From Streptomyces abyssomicinicus (GTDB lineage Bacteria; Actinomycetota; Actinomycetes; Streptomycetales; Streptomycetaceae): a DNA stretch of 64,000 nucleotides. Of this stretch, positions 51,843-62,210 are shown piece after piece (position 1 is the first letter of the stretch; every line of letters starts with the position of its first letter). The stretch covers positions 211,954 to 275,953 of the forward strand of contig NZ_BBZI01000006.1 in assembly GCF_008974245.1 (NCBI RefSeq), given 5' to 3'. A program made the position numbers and the translations under genes. The notes below the pieces were generated by a model. It saw only the letters and a list, made by a program, of their open reading frames with translations, was not told where the DNA came from and did no database searches.

Positions 51843-52964
51843 TCAGACGGCCGAGGTGGCCCGGACCGTGGAGGCGATGGTGGCCGAGCCGACGACCCGG
51901 GTGCCGTCGTAGAGGACGACGGCCTGGCCGGGGGCGACGCCGCGGGCCGGTTCGGCGAAGGCGACGTGGAGGGTGCCGTCGATCAGCTCGGCGGTGACCG
52001 GGGTCTCGTCGCCGTGGGCGCGGAGCTGGGCGGTGTAGGCGCCCGGGCCGGAGGGTGCGGTGCCGCACCAGCGGGGCCTGATCGCGGTGAGGCCGGTGAC
52101 GTCGAGGGCGGCGGCGGGGCCGACGGTCACCGTGTTGTTCACCGGCGAGATGTCGAGGACGTAGCGCGGCTTGCCGTCGGCGGCGGGCGTGCCGATGCGC
52201 AGGCCCTTGCGCTGGCCGATGGTGAAGCCGTAGGCGCCCTCGTGGGTGCCGAGCTTGGCGCCGGACTCGTCGACGATGTCGCCCTCCGCCTTGCCGAGGC
52301 GCTTGGCGAGAAAGCCCTGGGTGTCGCCGTCGGCGATGAAGCAGATGTCGTGCGAGTCGGGCTTCCTCGCGACGGCGAGGCCCCGGCGGGCGGCCTCGGC
52401 GCGGATCTCCTCCTTGGTGGTGACCGTGTCACCGAGCGGGAAGAGGGCGTGGGCCAGCTGGCGGTCGTCGAGGACGCCGAGGACGTAGGACTGGTCCTTG
52501 GCCATGTCCGAGGCACGGTGCAGCTCGCGGGAGCCGTCCTCGCGGACGATCACCTTCGCGTAGTGGCCGGTGCAGACCGCGTCGAAGCCGAGGGCGAGCG
52601 CCTTGTCGAGGAGCGCCGCGAACTTGATCTTCTCGTTGCAGCGCAGGCAGGGGTTGGGGGTGCGGCCGGCCTCGTACTCGGCGACGAAGTCGTCGACCAC
52701 GTCCTCCTTGAAGCGGTCGGCGAGGTCCCACACGTAGAAGGGGATGCCGATGACGTCCGCGGCGCGGCGGGCGTCGCGGGAGTCCTCGACGGTGCAGCAG
52801 CCACGCGCTCCGGTGCGGAAGGACTGCGGGTTGGCGGAGAGCGCGAGGTGCACTCCGGTCACCTCGTGTCCGGCCTCGGCGGCACGGGCGGCGGCGACGG
52901 CGGAGTCGACACCGCCGGACATGGCGGCGAGGACGCGGAGGGGGCGCTGCGGGGTGTCGGTCAT
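51843..52964 (-). CDS. mnmA: tRNA-specific 2-thiouridylase
   Basis: It thiolates uridine 34 of tRNA for Lys, Glu and Gln, using ATP and persulfide sulfur. The 373 residues show the PP-loop SGGVDSA (16-22), the two catalytic cysteines Cys109 (LRCNEKIKF) and Cys208 (HDICFI), and the tRNA-binding TIGQRKGL near 254. The cysteine desulfurase encoded 800 bp upstream on the same strand, beyond the amidase gene, is the probable sulfur source. Confidence 0.96.
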   Translation of the reverse strand: MTDTPQRPLRVLAAMSGGVDSAVAAARAAEAGHEVTGVHLALSANPQSFRTGARGCCTVEDSRDARRAADVIGIPFYVWDLADRFKEDVVDDFVAEYEAGRTPNPCLRCNEKIKFAALLDKALALGFDAVCTGHYAKVIVREDGSRELHRASDMAKDQSYVLGVLDDRQLAHALFPLGDTVTTKEEIRAEAARRGLAVARKPDSHDICFIADGDTQGFLAKRLGKAEGDIVDESGAKLGTHEGAYGFTIGQRKGLRIGTPAADGKPRYVLDISPVNNTVTVGPAAALDVTGLTAIRPRWCGTAPSGPGAYTAQLRAHGDETPVTAELIDGTLHVAFAEPARGVAPGQAVVLYDGTRVVGSATIASTVRATSAV

Positions 52965-53025
52965 AACCCCTCAAGGGTACGGGGCGCCGGGGAACCGCCG
53001 CTCCCGGATATGCGTTGTGCAGTCT

Positions 53026-53700
53026 GTGAGCGACAGGACCAGGGCCCGCGGAGCGGGGGAAGGGGACCGGCGCGTGGGGCGCCGGACCCTGCTGATCGGC
53101 GGCCTCGCGACGGCCGTCGGCGCCGCCGCGCTGGGGCGCGACGAGCTGGGCCGGCTGTGGTGGCGGGTCCCGGGGGTGGAGAAGCCGCGCGTCGAGGGCG
53201 CCGTGGATTTCTCCGGCGCGCGCTGGACGGCCGCCTCGGAGGCCAACTACCGCCGGGCCGACCGGCCCGACGACCACCCCGTCGAGCTGGTGGTCGTCCA
53301 CGTCACCCAGGGCAGTTACGACAGCGCGGTGCGGGTGTTCAAGAACCCGGACCACCAGGCGGCGACGCACTACATCGTCGACCAGGACGGCAGCGTCACC
53401 CAGATGATCCGCGAGCTCGACGTGGCGTACCACGCGGGCAACCGGGACTACAACGAGCGCAGCGTCGGGATCGAGCACGTCGGCTTCGTGGACCGGCCGA
53501 AGGACTTCACGGACGCCATGTACGCGGCGTCGGCGCGGCTCACGGCCCGAATATGCGAGCGCTACGGCATCCCGGTGGACCGCTCGCACGTCATCGGCCA
53601 CCACGAGGTGCCCGGCGCCGACCACACGGATCCGGGCCCGCACTGGGACTGGGACCGGTACATGAAGCTGGTGCGCGAGGCGCTGAGGTCCACGGCCTGA
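53026..53700 (+). CDS. Tat-exported N-acetylmuramoyl-L-alanine amidase
   Basis: A 224-residue amidase_2-type zinc hydrolase acting on peptidoglycan. The N-terminus has GRRTLLIGG, a twin-arginine signal. Zinc ligands are the His in VVVHVTQG near 88 and the His in ADHTDPGPHW near 205; HVIGHHEVPG lies between. The start is uncertain: GTG 53026 is chosen, GTG 53017 is possible, and neither has a good ribosome site. Divergent from mnmA. Confidence 0.85.
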   Translation: MSDRTRARGAGEGDRRVGRRTLLIGGLATAVGAAALGRDELGRLWWRVPGVEKPRVEGAVDFSGARWTAASEANYRRADRPDDHPVELVVVHVTQGSYDSAVRVFKNPDHQAATHYIVDQDGSVTQMIRELDVAYHAGNRDYNERSVGIEHVGFVDRPKDFTDAMYAASARLTARICERYGIPVDRSHVIGHHEVPGADHTDPGPHWDWDRYMKLVREALRSTA

Positions 53701-53748
53701 CGCCGGGGAGCGGCGGCCGGGTGGCGCCGGCCCGGCGGCCGGGTGGCG

Positions 53749-54918
53749 TCAGCTGAGGCCGGCGGCGCGGGCGCGTTCCACGGCGGGGCCGATCGCCTTG
53801 GCGACGGCCTCCACGTCGGCGGGCGTGGAGGTGTGGCCGAGGGAGAACCGCAGGGTGCCCCGGGCCAGGTCCGGGTCGAGACCGGTGGCCAGCAGGACGT
53901 GGCTGGGCTGGGCCACCCCGGCCGTGCAGGCGGAACCGGTGGAGCACTCGATGCCCTGGGCGTCCAGCAGGAGCAGCAGGGAGTCGCCCTCGCAGCCGGG
54001 GAAGGTGAAGTGCGCGTTGGCGGGGAGCCGGCCGGCCGGGTCGGGGTCACCGCCCAGGATCGCGTCGGGCACGGCCGCGCGGACCGCCTCGACCAGTTCG
54101 TCGCGCAGCCCGCCGACGCGCTGCGCGAAGAGCTGCTGGTGGGCGGCGGCGTGCTGTCCGGCGACCGCGAAGGCGGCGACGGCCGGGACGTCCAGGGTGC
54201 CGGAGCGGACGTGGCGTTCCTGCCCGCCGCCGTGGAGCACCGGGACGGGGGTGTGCTCCCGGCGCAGCAGCAGCGCGCCGATGCCGTAGGGGCCGCCGAT
54301 CTTGTGGCCGGAGACGGTGGCGGCGGCGAGGCCGGACTCCTCGAAGGACAGCGGGACCTGGCCGAAGGCCTGCACCGCGTCGGCGTGCAGCGGGACGCCG
54401 AACTCGGCGGCGGCGTCGGCGAGCGCGCGGACCGGCATCAGGGTGCCGATCTCGTTGTTGGCCCACATCACGGTGGCCAGGGCGACGTCGTCGGGGTCGC
54501 GGGCGATGGCCTCGCGCAGGGCGTCGGCGTGGACCCGGCCGTGGGAGTCCACGGGCAGGTACTCGACGGTGGCGCCCTCGTGCTCGGACAGCCAGTGCAC
54601 GGCGTCCAGGACGGCGTGATGCTCGACGGGGCTGGCCAGGACGCGGGTGCGGGCCGGGTCGGCGTCGCGGCGGGACCAGTACAGGCCCTTGACGGCGAGG
54701 TTGTCGGCCTCGGTGCCGCCGGAGGTGAACACCACCTCGCTGGGGCGCGCGCCGAGGGCCTCGGCGAGGGTCTCCCGGGCCTCCTCGACGGTGCGGCGGG
54801 CGCGGCGGCCGGCCGCGTGCAGGGAGGACGCGTTGCCGGTGACGGCCAGCTGGGCGGTCAGCGCGGCGGCGGCCTCCGGCAGCATGGGTGTGGTCGCCGC
54901 GTGGTCGAGGTATGCCAT
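53749..54918 (-). CDS. cysteine desulfurase (NifS/IscS family)
   Basis: A PLP enzyme that takes sulfur from cysteine as a protein persulfide. The 389 residues have the PLP lysine Lys206 in [11 protein letters not shown] and the nucleophile Cys331 in STGSACTAG. No iron-sulfur scaffold gene is near; the place beside mnmA suggests supply of sulfur for tRNA thiolation. TAGAAT lies 9 nt before the ATG. Confidence 0.95.
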   Translation of the reverse strand: MAYLDHAATTPMLPEAAAALTAQLAVTGNASSLHAAGRRARRTVEEARETLAEALGARPSEVVFTSGGTEADNLAVKGLYWSRRDADPARTRVLASPVEHHAVLDAVHWLSEHEGATVEYLPVDSHGRVHADALREAIARDPDDVALATVMWANNEIGTLMPVRALADAAAEFGVPLHADAVQAFGQVPLSFEESGLAAATVSGHKIGGPYGIGALLLRREHTPVPVLHGGGQERHVRSGTLDVPAVAAFAVAGQHAAAHQQLFAQRVGGLRDELVEAVRAAVPDAILGGDPDPAGRLPANAHFTFPGCEGDSLLLLLDAQGIECSTGSACTAGVAQPSHVLLATGLDPDLARGTLRFSLGHTSTPADVEAVAKAIGPAVERARAAGLS

Positions 54919-54927
54919 GGTGCCTCG

Positions 54928-54933
54928 ATTCTA
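54928..54933 (-). promoter_or_regulatory. -10 element of the cysteine desulfurase gene
   Basis: TAGAAT on the minus strand, 9 nt before the ATG, a near-consensus -10. The transcript would start a few bases before the start codon. Confidence 0.4.
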
Positions 54934-55065
54934 CGGGGCGGGGCGGCGGGGCCTTTCGGGGTGCCGGGGTCCGCCCGGGAGGCGGTGCCGGCCGCCTCCC
55001 GGGCGGATGCTGTGGGGGGCGCGCGGCGCGGACCCCTCCCCCGCGCCGCGCGGCCCCGTGGGCGG

Positions 55066-55926
55066 TCAGGCCAGGCGCGCCCGTGCGAGCTGCCGGGACT
55101 GGGCGACGAGGCGGCCGGCGGTGTCCCAGACCTCGCAGTCCTCCTCGAGGAAGCCGCCGGCGAGGTTGCGCGTGGTGATGGAGACCCGCAGCGGGCCGGG
55201 GGCCGGGCGGCACCGGATGTGGGCGGTGAGCTCCACGGTCGGTACCCACCCCTTGATCCCCAGGTCGAACGCGGTCGGCGGCAGCGCGTCCACGGTCAGC
55301 AGGAGCGAGAACGGGTCGGCGTCCCGCCCGTCGGCGAGCCCGAACCAGCCGCGTACCTCGCCCTTGCCGGAGGGCGTGCCCAGCGCCCAGCCCAGCGTGG
55401 CCGGGTCCAGCTTCATGAACAGGCGGTCCGTGATGGCGGACGCGCCCGGCAGCGGCTCCGGCGAGTCGTCCGGCCCGAAGCACTGCTCGATCGGCGGGAA
55501 CCGCGGCGGAACGGCGCTGGTCCGGACGTCGTCGGGCAGTGAGCCCAGGTCGCCGTAGGAGGCGAGGACCCGGATCCGCTCGACCTCGTTGCCGTCCTCG
55601 TCCTCCTGGAGGATCGACGCCTGGCCGGTGGAGAGGGTCCGGCCGGTGCGGACCACGGACGTGCGCACCACGGCCGGGCCGGGCGTGGAGGCGGTCAGGT
55701 AGTGGGCCGTGATGGAGAACGGGTCGTCGTGCGGCAGCGCGTCGGAGAGGGCGCGGGCCGCCACGGCCAGCAGGAATCCGCCGTTGACCGCGTTGAAGAT
55801 CGTCCAGTCGGCGGAGAGGTCGATGTCGTACACGCCGGGCTCTCGGCGGGTGACCGTGCTGTCCCGGTCGAACTCGCTGTCACCGATCGTGGCCCGGGTC
55901 GCCTGGGCGGAGGCTGCTTCTGCCAT
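55066..55926 (-). CDS. thioesterase-like (double hot-dog) protein
   Basis: A 286-residue protein of the acyl-CoA thioesterase-like family with two hot-dog halves; WTIFNAVNGGFLLAVAARALSD near 33-54 and PFSITAHYLTASTPGP near 60 mark the first half, GWVPTVELTAHIRCRP near 224 the second. It probably hydrolyses an acyl-CoA of unknown chain. ATG 55926 is chosen; a TTG five codons upstream is possible. No ribosome site is seen. Confidence 0.82.
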   Translation of the reverse strand: MAEAASAQATRATIGDSEFDRDSTVTRREPGVYDIDLSADWTIFNAVNGGFLLAVAARALSDALPHDDPFSITAHYLTASTPGPAVVRTSVVRTGRTLSTGQASILQEDEDGNEVERIRVLASYGDLGSLPDDVRTSAVPPRFPPIEQCFGPDDSPEPLPGASAITDRLFMKLDPATLGWALGTPSGKGEVRGWFGLADGRDADPFSLLLTVDALPPTAFDLGIKGWVPTVELTAHIRCRPAPGPLRVSITTRNLAGGFLEEDCEVWDTAGRLVAQSRQLARARLA

Positions 55927-55988
55927 GGGAGAACGATACAACGCACGTTACTAAGCGGTAGCTTTCCCCCCGCCCACAGTGGCCCACA

Positions 55989-56666
55989 TCACACCGCGAC
56001 CTCCTCCGGCCGCACCTCCTTGACCGTCGACCGCCGGTGCCAGGCACGCGGGGCGCGCCAGTGGTACCGCATGGCGAGCAGGCGCAGCACGAAGGCGACC
56101 ATGACGGCCAGGCCCAGGGTGGCGGGGGTGAGCTCGTCCAGCTTGATGCAGACCGCGACCATCGCCGAGCCGACGATGGCGGGCACCGCGTAGAGGTCGC
56201 GGTCCCAGCGCAGCAGCGAGGGCACCTCGTTGGCGAGCATGTCCCTCAGCACGCCGCCGCCGACGGCGGTCGCCATGCCCAGCGTCGCGGAGGCGGTGAG
56301 CCCCAGGCCGTACTCGTACGCCTTGAGGGTGCCGGCCACGCAGAACAGACCGAGGCCGGCCGCGTCGAAGACGTTCACCGCCGTCTGGATGCGCTCCACC
56401 TGCGGGTGGAGGAAGAAGACCAGGGCGGTGGCCGCGAGGGGGGTGAGGAAGTACCCGAGGTCGGTGAAGGCGACCGGCGGCACGGCGCCGATCACCACGT
56501 CACGCAGGAGACCGCCGCCGAGCGCGGTGACCTCGGCGAGCACGGCCATGCCGAAGACGTCGAAGTTCTTGCGCACGGCGAGCAGCGCGCCGGAGATGGC
56601 GAAGACGAAGATGCCGACCAGTTCGAGCGTGTGCTGAACACCCGGGCTGAACAGTTGGGGAGACAC
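55989..56666 (-). CDS. TRIC/UPF0126-family membrane protein
   Basis: A 225-residue protein of seven helices built from two UPF0126 repeats: ALGGGLLRDVVIGAVPPV near 48 and its second copy AVGGGVLRDMLANEVPSLL near 133. Members of this family form trimeric potassium-permeable channels, and some have been described as glycine transporters. GTG start; CACAAT lies 6 nt before it, so the transcript may be leaderless. It stands alone, with 137 bp before it. Confidence 0.9.
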   Translation of the reverse strand: MSPQLFSPGVQHTLELVGIFVFAISGALLAVRKNFDVFGMAVLAEVTALGGGLLRDVVIGAVPPVAFTDLGYFLTPLAATALVFFLHPQVERIQTAVNVFDAAGLGLFCVAGTLKAYEYGLGLTASATLGMATAVGGGVLRDMLANEVPSLLRWDRDLYAVPAIVGSAMVAVCIKLDELTPATLGLAVMVAFVLRLLAMRYHWRAPRAWHRRSTVKEVRPEEVAV

Positions 56667-56756
56667 CTCAATATTGTGCCCGGAACCCGGCGGAAGCCTT
56701 GCAATAAAAGGTCCAGCATGCGAGATGCCTGGAGTTCAATGCGTCACGTCGACAGA

Positions 56757-56792
56757 CGAGGGGGCGGCGCCCCGTTGGACACCGCCCCCTCG
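56757..56792 (-). terminator. terminator of the oligopeptide importer operon
   Basis: An 11 bp stem (CGAGGGGGCGG, 56757-56767 with 56782-56792) begins 11 bp after the last stop codon of the operon. Confidence 0.8.
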
Positions 56793-56803
56793 ACCGTCGG
56801 GAG

Positions 56804-58078
56804 TCACTCCTTGGTGACAGCCTCGCCGGACCCTTCGCCGGAGCCCTCGGAGCCCCCGGCGGACCCCTCGGAGCCCTCGTCCGGGTCCGCGTCCGGGCCC
56901 TCGTCCTGGCCCGGTTCCGTGCCGGATTCCCGCTCGGCCACGACCGCGGCCGAGGTGGACTCCTCCAGGACGGCGTCCGGCACCAGCTCGGCCGCCTCCT
57001 TGGCCCCGGAGAGCAGCACGGTGTCCTGCGGCGCCTGGTCCTCGAAGTTCTCCGGGTGGTGGCACGCCACCCGCTGCCCGGGCCGCAGCTCCAGCAGCGG
57101 CGGCTCGGTCGTGCGGCACACCTCGGTCGCCTTCCAGCACCGGGTGTGGAACCGGCAGCCGCTCGGCGGGGCGATCGGCGAGGGGACGTCGCCCTGGAGC
57201 AGGATCCGCTCGCTCTTCGCCGACTTGCGCGACGGGTCCGGGATCGGCACCGCCGACATCAGCGCCTTGGTGTACGGGTGCATCGGCGACCGGTACAGCG
57301 AGTTCCGGTCCGCCAGCTCGACGATCTTGCCGAGGTACATCACCGCGATCCGGTCGGAGACGTGCCGGACCACCGACAGGTCGTGCGCGATGATCACGTA
57401 GGTGAGCCCGAGCTCCTGCTGGAGGTCGTCCAGCAGGTTGACCACCTGTGCCTGGATGGACACGTCGAGCGCGGAGACCGGCTCGTCCGCGACGACCAGC
57501 TTCGGCTTGAGCGCGAGCGCGCGGGCGATGCCGATGCGCTGGCGCTGGCCGCCGGAGAACTCGTGCGGGTAGCGGTTGTAGTGCTCCGGGTTGAGGCCCA
57601 CGACCTCCAGCAGCCGCTGGACCTCCTTCTTCACACCGCCCTCGGGCGTGACGCCCTGGAGCTTGAAGGGGGCGCCGACGATCGTGCCGATGGTGTGGCG
57701 CGGGTTCAGCGACGAGTACGGGTCCTGGAAGATCATCTGCACGTCACGCCGGAGCGGGCGCATGCCGCCCACGCCGAGGTGGGTGATGTCCTTGCCCTCG
57801 AACTCGACCGTGCCGCCGGTCGGCTCCAGCAGGCGGGTGATCAGCCGGCCCATGGTCGACTTGCCGCAGCCGGACTCGCCGACGACGCCCAGCGTCTCGC
57901 CCCGGCGGACCTCGAAGTCCAGGCCGTCGACGGCGCGGACCGCCCCGGTCTGCCGCTTCAGCAGGCCGCTGCGGATCGGGAAGTGCTTCTGGAGCCCGGT
58001 GACCTTCAGCAGGATCTCGCCGTCGGCGGTCTCCCCGGAACCCACGGGGCCCGTACGGTTCTCTCGGTTCTCGCTCAC
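56804..58078 (-). CDS. oligopeptide/dipeptide ABC importer ATPase (DppF/OppF)
   Basis: One of the two ATPases of the importer. The 424 residues carry Walker [10 protein letters not shown] near 71, signature FSGGQRQR near 178, Walker [11 protein letters not shown] near 200, and the OppF-type C-terminal zone with [16 protein letters not shown] near 318, which in this family binds an iron-sulfur cluster. The last 60 residues are an unusual acidic tail rich in Glu, Gly and Ser ([18 protein letters not shown]). It overlaps the preceding ATPase gene by 4 bp. Confidence 0.94.
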   Translation of the reverse strand: MSENRENRTGPVGSGETADGEILLKVTGLQKHFPIRSGLLKRQTGAVRAVDGLDFEVRRGETLGVVGESGCGKSTMGRLITRLLEPTGGTVEFEGKDITHLGVGGMRPLRRDVQMIFQDPYSSLNPRHTIGTIVGAPFKLQGVTPEGGVKKEVQRLLEVVGLNPEHYNRYPHEFSGGQRQRIGIARALALKPKLVVADEPVSALDVSIQAQVVNLLDDLQQELGLTYVIIAHDLSVVRHVSDRIAVMYLGKIVELADRNSLYRSPMHPYTKALMSAVPIPDPSRKSAKSERILLQGDVPSPIAPPSGCRFHTRCWKATEVCRTTEPPLLELRPGQRVACHHPENFEDQAPQDTVLLSGAKEAAELVPDAVLEESTSAAVVAERESGTEPGQDEGPDADPDEGSEGSAGGSEGSGEGSGEAVTKE

Positions 58079-59199
58079 AGCTTCGGCGCAATCTCTTCGG
58101 TCCAGATACGCTCCCGCTGCTCCTGGCTCATGTGGCAGGCGGCCCAGTGACGGCTGCCGACCTCGGTCAGCTCCGGCCGGACCGTGCGGGTGACGTCGTC
58201 CTTCGGGATGTCCGCGTACGGGCAGCGCGGGTTGAAGGCGCAGCCGGACGGGAGGTTGATCAGCGACGGCGGGGAGCCCTTGACCGGGACGAGACGCTCC
58301 TGCTGCTCGCGGTCCAGCCGCGGCATCGAGCCGAGCAGACCCCAGGTGTAGGGGTGACGGGGCTCGTAGAAGACCTTCTCGGCCGGACCGCGCTCGACGC
58401 AGCGGCCGCCATACATCACCAGGATGTCGTCGGCGAGTTCGGCGACGACGCCCAGGTCGTGGGTGATGACGATGACCGCGGAGCCGAACTCCTTCTGGAG
58501 GTCGCGGATGAGGTCGAGGATCTGCGCCTGGACGGTCACGTCCAGGGCGGTCGTCGGCTCGTCGGCGATCAGCAGCTCGGGGTTGTTGACCAGGGACATC
58601 GCGATCATGGCGCGCTGGCGCATGCCACCGGAGAACTCGTGCGGGTAGCTGTCCACCCGCTTGTCCGGCTGCGGGATGCCCACGCGGTCGAGCATCTCGA
58701 CCGCGCGGCGCTTCGCCGTCTTCTTGTCCACGTCGTGGTGGATGCGGTACGCCTCCACGATCTGCTGCCCGATCGTGTAATACGGGTGCAGCGCGGAGAG
58801 CGGGTCCTGGAAGATCATCGCCATGTCCCGGCCGCGCAGCTTGCGCACGTGGTCGGGGTCGGCGGAGAGGAGCTCGGTGCCGTTCAGCCAGATCTCGCCG
58901 GATATCCGGGCCTTGCGCTTGCCGTACTGACCGGCGGTGTGCAGGCCCATGATGCCGAGCGAGGTGACCGACTTGCCGGAACCCGACTCGCCCACGATGC
59001 CGAGGGTCTTGCCCCGCTCGAGCTGGAAGCTGAGCCCGTCGACGGACTTGACCAGGCCGTCGTCGGTGGGGAAGTGCACCTTGAGGTCACGGACGTCGAG
59101 GAAGGCCTCGCCGCCGCCGGCCGGGCGGCCCAGGACCGGCTCGCCCACGGCCGTGCCGGGTGCGTTCGTGGAGCCGGCGTTCTTGCTGATGTCGGTCAT
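58075..59199 (-). CDS. oligopeptide/dipeptide ABC importer ATPase (DppD/OppD)
   Basis: The partner ATPase, 374 residues: Walker [10 protein letters not shown] near 71, signature FSGGMRQR near 190, Walker [11 protein letters not shown] near 212, and the C-terminal cysteine zone [13 protein letters not shown] near 325. The ATG overlaps the permease stop codon as ATGA. A Gly/Ala/Pro-rich leader of about 30 residues precedes the domain. Confidence 0.95.
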   Translation of the reverse strand: MTDISKNAGSTNAPGTAVGEPVLGRPAGGGEAFLDVRDLKVHFPTDDGLVKSVDGLSFQLERGKTLGIVGESGSGKSVTSLGIMGLHTAGQYGKRKARISGEIWLNGTELLSADPDHVRKLRGRDMAMIFQDPLSALHPYYTIGQQIVEAYRIHHDVDKKTAKRRAVEMLDRVGIPQPDKRVDSYPHEFSGGMRQRAMIAMSLVNNPELLIADEPTTALDVTVQAQILDLIRDLQKEFGSAVIVITHDLGVVAELADDILVMYGGRCVERGPAEKVFYEPRHPYTWGLLGSMPRLDREQQERLVPVKGSPPSLINLPSGCAFNPRCPYADIPKDDVTRTVRPELTEVGSRHWAACHMSQEQRERIWTEEIAPKL

Positions 59200-60194
59200 G
59201 CGAGCCTCACCCGGGGGTCGATCGCGGAGTAGAGGACGTCCACCACGAGGTTGGCGACGATCACCGCGATGGAGGTGATCAGCACGACGCCCAGGATGAC
59301 GGGCAGGTCCTGGGTGCGGATCGCCTGGAGGACGGCCTGGCCCAGCCCGGGCAGGTTGAAGGTGGTCTCGGTGAGGATCGCGCCGCCGATGAGGGCACCG
59401 ATGTCCATGCCCAGCATGGTCAGCACCGGCGTCATGGCGGAACGCATGGCGTGCTTGCCGATCACGGTCTTCTCGGCCAGGCCCTTGGCGCGCGCCGTGC
59501 GGATGTAGTCCTCGCCGAGGACCTCCAGCATGGTGGCGCGGGTGATCCGGGCGTACATGGCCGCGTAGAGGAAGGCCAGGGTGATCCAGGGCAGGATCAG
59601 GCCGCCCAGCCACCCGGTGAAGCTCTCCTCCAGCGGCACGAACTGGCCGTCGATCCAGCCGAGTCCGTAGATGAAGATCGCCGCCGCCACCATGCCGGTG
59701 AAGTAGATGGGCAGAGAGACGCCGCCGAGGGCGATGACCATGGCGCCGCGGTCCCAGATGCTTCCCCGCTTGAGGGCGGAGAGCACACCGGCGGAGACGC
59801 CGAGGAGCAGCCACAGCAGCGCGGCGCCCAGCGCGAGGGCCAGCGTCACCGGGAAGCGGTCCATCAGGACGGGGAAGATCTCCTGCTCGGTACGGAAGGA
59901 GTAACCGAAGCAGGGAGCCGCGCAGTTGGTGACGTCGCCGCCGCCCACGTACGTGCGGCCGGCGAAGATGCCCTTGAAGAACTCCCAGACCTGGGAGTGG
60001 ATCGGCTCGGCCAGGCCGAGCTTCTGCCGCACGGCTTCGATGGCCGCGGGGTCCGCCTGCTTGCCCACGAAGTTGGCCGCGGGATCGATGCCGGCCCACT
60101 TGGGGATCAGGAAGAAGATGCCGAAGACCACCACGATGATGACCACCAGCATCACTGCGGCGGCTATGAGCCGCCTGATGAGGTAAGCGAGCAC
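59196..60194 (-). CDS. oligopeptide/dipeptide ABC importer permease (DppB/OppB)
   Basis: An inner-membrane permease of 332 residues with six helices and the EAA-type coupling loop DYIRTARAKGLAEKTVIGKHA near 225-245. A long external loop after helix 1 (about 35-110) contains a Cys pair. GTG start. Third gene of the operon, 150 bp after the binding-protein gene. Confidence 0.95.
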   Translation of the reverse strand: MLAYLIRRLIAAAVMLVVIIVVVFGIFFLIPKWAGIDPAANFVGKQADPAAIEAVRQKLGLAEPIHSQVWEFFKGIFAGRTYVGGGDVTNCAAPCFGYSFRTEQEIFPVLMDRFPVTLALALGAALLWLLLGVSAGVLSALKRGSIWDRGAMVIALGGVSLPIYFTGMVAAAIFIYGLGWIDGQFVPLEESFTGWLGGLILPWITLAFLYAAMYARITRATMLEVLGEDYIRTARAKGLAEKTVIGKHAMRSAMTPVLTMLGMDIGALIGGAILTETTFNLPGLGQAVLQAIRTQDLPVILGVVLITSIAVIVANLVVDVLYSAIDPRVRLA

Positions 60195-60226
60195 AGCTCT
60201 CGGCCCGCCGCGGACGGCGGGCCGGG

Positions 60227-60277
60227 CCGGGGGACGTTCCCCAGCCGCCTTGTGAGCGGCGGGAGTTCGTCCCCCGG
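60227..60277 (-). repeat. inverted repeat between binding-protein and permease genes
   Basis: CCGGGGGACG (60227-60236) pairs with 60268-60277, with an inner CAGCCGCC/GGCGG pairing. It may protect the 3' end of the highly expressed binding-protein message, so that the proximal genes are made in excess. Confidence 0.6.
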
Positions 60278-60347
60278 TCGGCCCGCGGTCACGCCGCGCC
60301 GGCCTTCACCTGCCTTTCGTGCCGTACGGCGGGTGTGCCGGAGGGGT

Positions 60348-62138
60348 TTACTTCTTCAGGCCCAGGTTGACGAAGTCGTACATGCCGCTGTAGCCGTCCG
60401 AGGTGTACACGTTGGCCAGCTCCGGGGAGCGCCAGTTGATGAACTTCTCGAAGACGAACGGCAGGTAGTAGCCGCCCTCCATGACCTTGTGGTTGATCTG
60501 GGTGGAGATCTCCGCCTTCTTGGCGTCGTCGAGCTCCTTGACGTAGTCGTCGAAGAGGCCGTCGACCTCCTTGTCCTCGATCAGCGCGTAGTTGTTGTTA
60601 CCGCTCTCGAGGATGTAGTCGCTGTGCCACAGCGGCAGACCGTAGCCCTGGACGGACGGGAAGTCCGGGCCCCAGCCCATGATGATGATGCCGTAGCCCT
60701 TCTTCTTCACGTTCTCGGGGCTACCGATGATGGAGGAGGTCTGCGAGCCGTCGTACTGGTCGATCTCGGCCTCGATGCCGACCTTCTTCAGCGACGCCTG
60801 CAGCGACTCGGCGGTCGCGACCTCGACCGGCTTGTTGTTGCGGACCGCGATGCGGGTCTTGAAGCCGTCGGGCTTGCCGCAGGCCTCGAGCTCCTCCTTG
60901 GCCTTCTCCGCGTTGCCCTTCTTGTTCGCACCGGCGAGCTCGAAGGGGTCGTACTTCTGGCCCTCGGCGCCGGGCACCGACGGCGGGAGCATGTTGGTGC
61001 CGATGTCGCCACCGGCGATCGGGCCACCGCGGGCGGTCTGCAGCGACTCGTGGTCGGCGCCGTAGATCACGGCCTTGCGGCAGTGCTCGTCGTCGAACGG
61101 CGCCACGGACTGCGGGAAGACGGCGTAGCGGATGTAACCCGAGACCGGGTTGTCCAGGTTGCCCTTGTGCTCCTGCAGCGCGGTCTGGCGGCCCTGCGGG
61201 GACATACCGGTCTGGTTGACGTCCAGGTGGTAGTCACCGTTGATCAGGCGCTGGTCCATGTCGTTGGCGTCCGAGAAGAACGTCACCGAGACCTTGTCCG
61301 GGTAGGCCTTGCGGACCGGGTCGGACTCCTGCGACCACTTGTCGTTGCGGACCAGGACCAGCTTCTTGCCGGGCTCGTACGACTCGAACTTGTACGGGCC
61401 GGAGGAGAACGGGTGCAGCTGGTACTGGGCCTTGGTGTCCTTGTCCGCGCGGACCGGGGACGCCGAGACCATGGCGAGCATCTCCTCGAAGTCGGAGTTG
61501 GCCTCCGGCAGCTTGAAGATGATCGTCTTGTCGTCCGGAGTCTCGATCGCCTTGAGGCCGAGCTTCTCCGGGTCCTTGTCCTTGTACGGGCCCTCGTACT
61601 CGCCCTTGGGGTCGAGGACGTCCTTCAGGTAGACCGGGCCACCCGACAGCACGTCCTGCGCCCAGATGCGCTCGATGCCGTACTTGATGTCCTTGGAGGT
61701 GATGGGCTTGCCATCCTCCCAGGTCACCCCGTCCCGGAGGGTGTACTTGTAGGTCTTGCCGTCGTCGCTGATCTCAGCGGCGGCGGTCGCCAGGTCCGGC
61801 GTGATGCCCGCGCCCTCGGCACCCGGGGCCGGCGTGTTGGTCACCAGCGTGCGGGAGTAGTACCGGGCGAAGTTCCACATGAAGCCGTAGTAGCCACGCG
61901 TGGTGTCCCACGAGTCGGCGTCCTGGGCGCCCGCGAACTTCAGCTCGCCGCCCTTGGCGACCAGTTCGGCCTGGGCGACCTTGTTGTTCGCGGCGTCGAA
62001 GCCCGCGGCCTTGGCGGTGCCGCCGGCCTTGTCGGTGCTGTCGCTTCCGCCGCCGCACGCCGCCGTGGACAGCAGCGCCGCGACCACGGCGGCAGCGGCG
62101 AGAGCCCGCTTCCGCCGCCCTGTGGTGTGGGTAGTCAC
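60348..62138 (-). CDS. peptide ABC importer substrate-binding lipoprotein
   Basis: An extracytoplasmic binding lipoprotein (SBP family 5) of 596 residues: signal peptide with Cys near 28 in STAACGGG, then the domain with YTLRDGVTWEDGKPITSKDIKYG near 135-157 and LPLWHSDYILESGNNNY near 510. It captures oligopeptides and passes them to the two permeases. The GTG at 62138 has GGAGG 10 nt before it; the frame is open to 62186. Long hydrophilic stretches rich in Lys and Asp are normal for the family. Confidence 0.95.
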   Translation of the reverse strand: MTTHTTGRRKRALAAAAVVAALLSTAACGGGSDSTDKAGGTAKAAGFDAANNKVAQAELVAKGGELKFAGAQDADSWDTTRGYYGFMWNFARYYSRTLVTNTPAPGAEGAGITPDLATAAAEISDDGKTYKYTLRDGVTWEDGKPITSKDIKYGIERIWAQDVLSGGPVYLKDVLDPKGEYEGPYKDKDPEKLGLKAIETPDDKTIIFKLPEANSDFEEMLAMVSASPVRADKDTKAQYQLHPFSSGPYKFESYEPGKKLVLVRNDKWSQESDPVRKAYPDKVSVTFFSDANDMDQRLINGDYHLDVNQTGMSPQGRQTALQEHKGNLDNPVSGYIRYAVFPQSVAPFDDEHCRKAVIYGADHESLQTARGGPIAGGDIGTNMLPPSVPGAEGQKYDPFELAGANKKGNAEKAKEELEACGKPDGFKTRIAVRNNKPVEVATAESLQASLKKVGIEAEIDQYDGSQTSSIIGSPENVKKKGYGIIIMGWGPDFPSVQGYGLPLWHSDYILESGNNNYALIEDKEVDGLFDDYVKELDDAKKAEISTQINHKVMEGGYYLPFVFEKFINWRSPELANVYTSDGYSGMYDFVNLGLKK

Positions 62139-62210
62139 GATCTCGGATCCTCCGGATTGATGAAAGATCCCGTGTGCTTGAGCCACGGGACGCTCAGTGG
62201 GTTCGGTACC

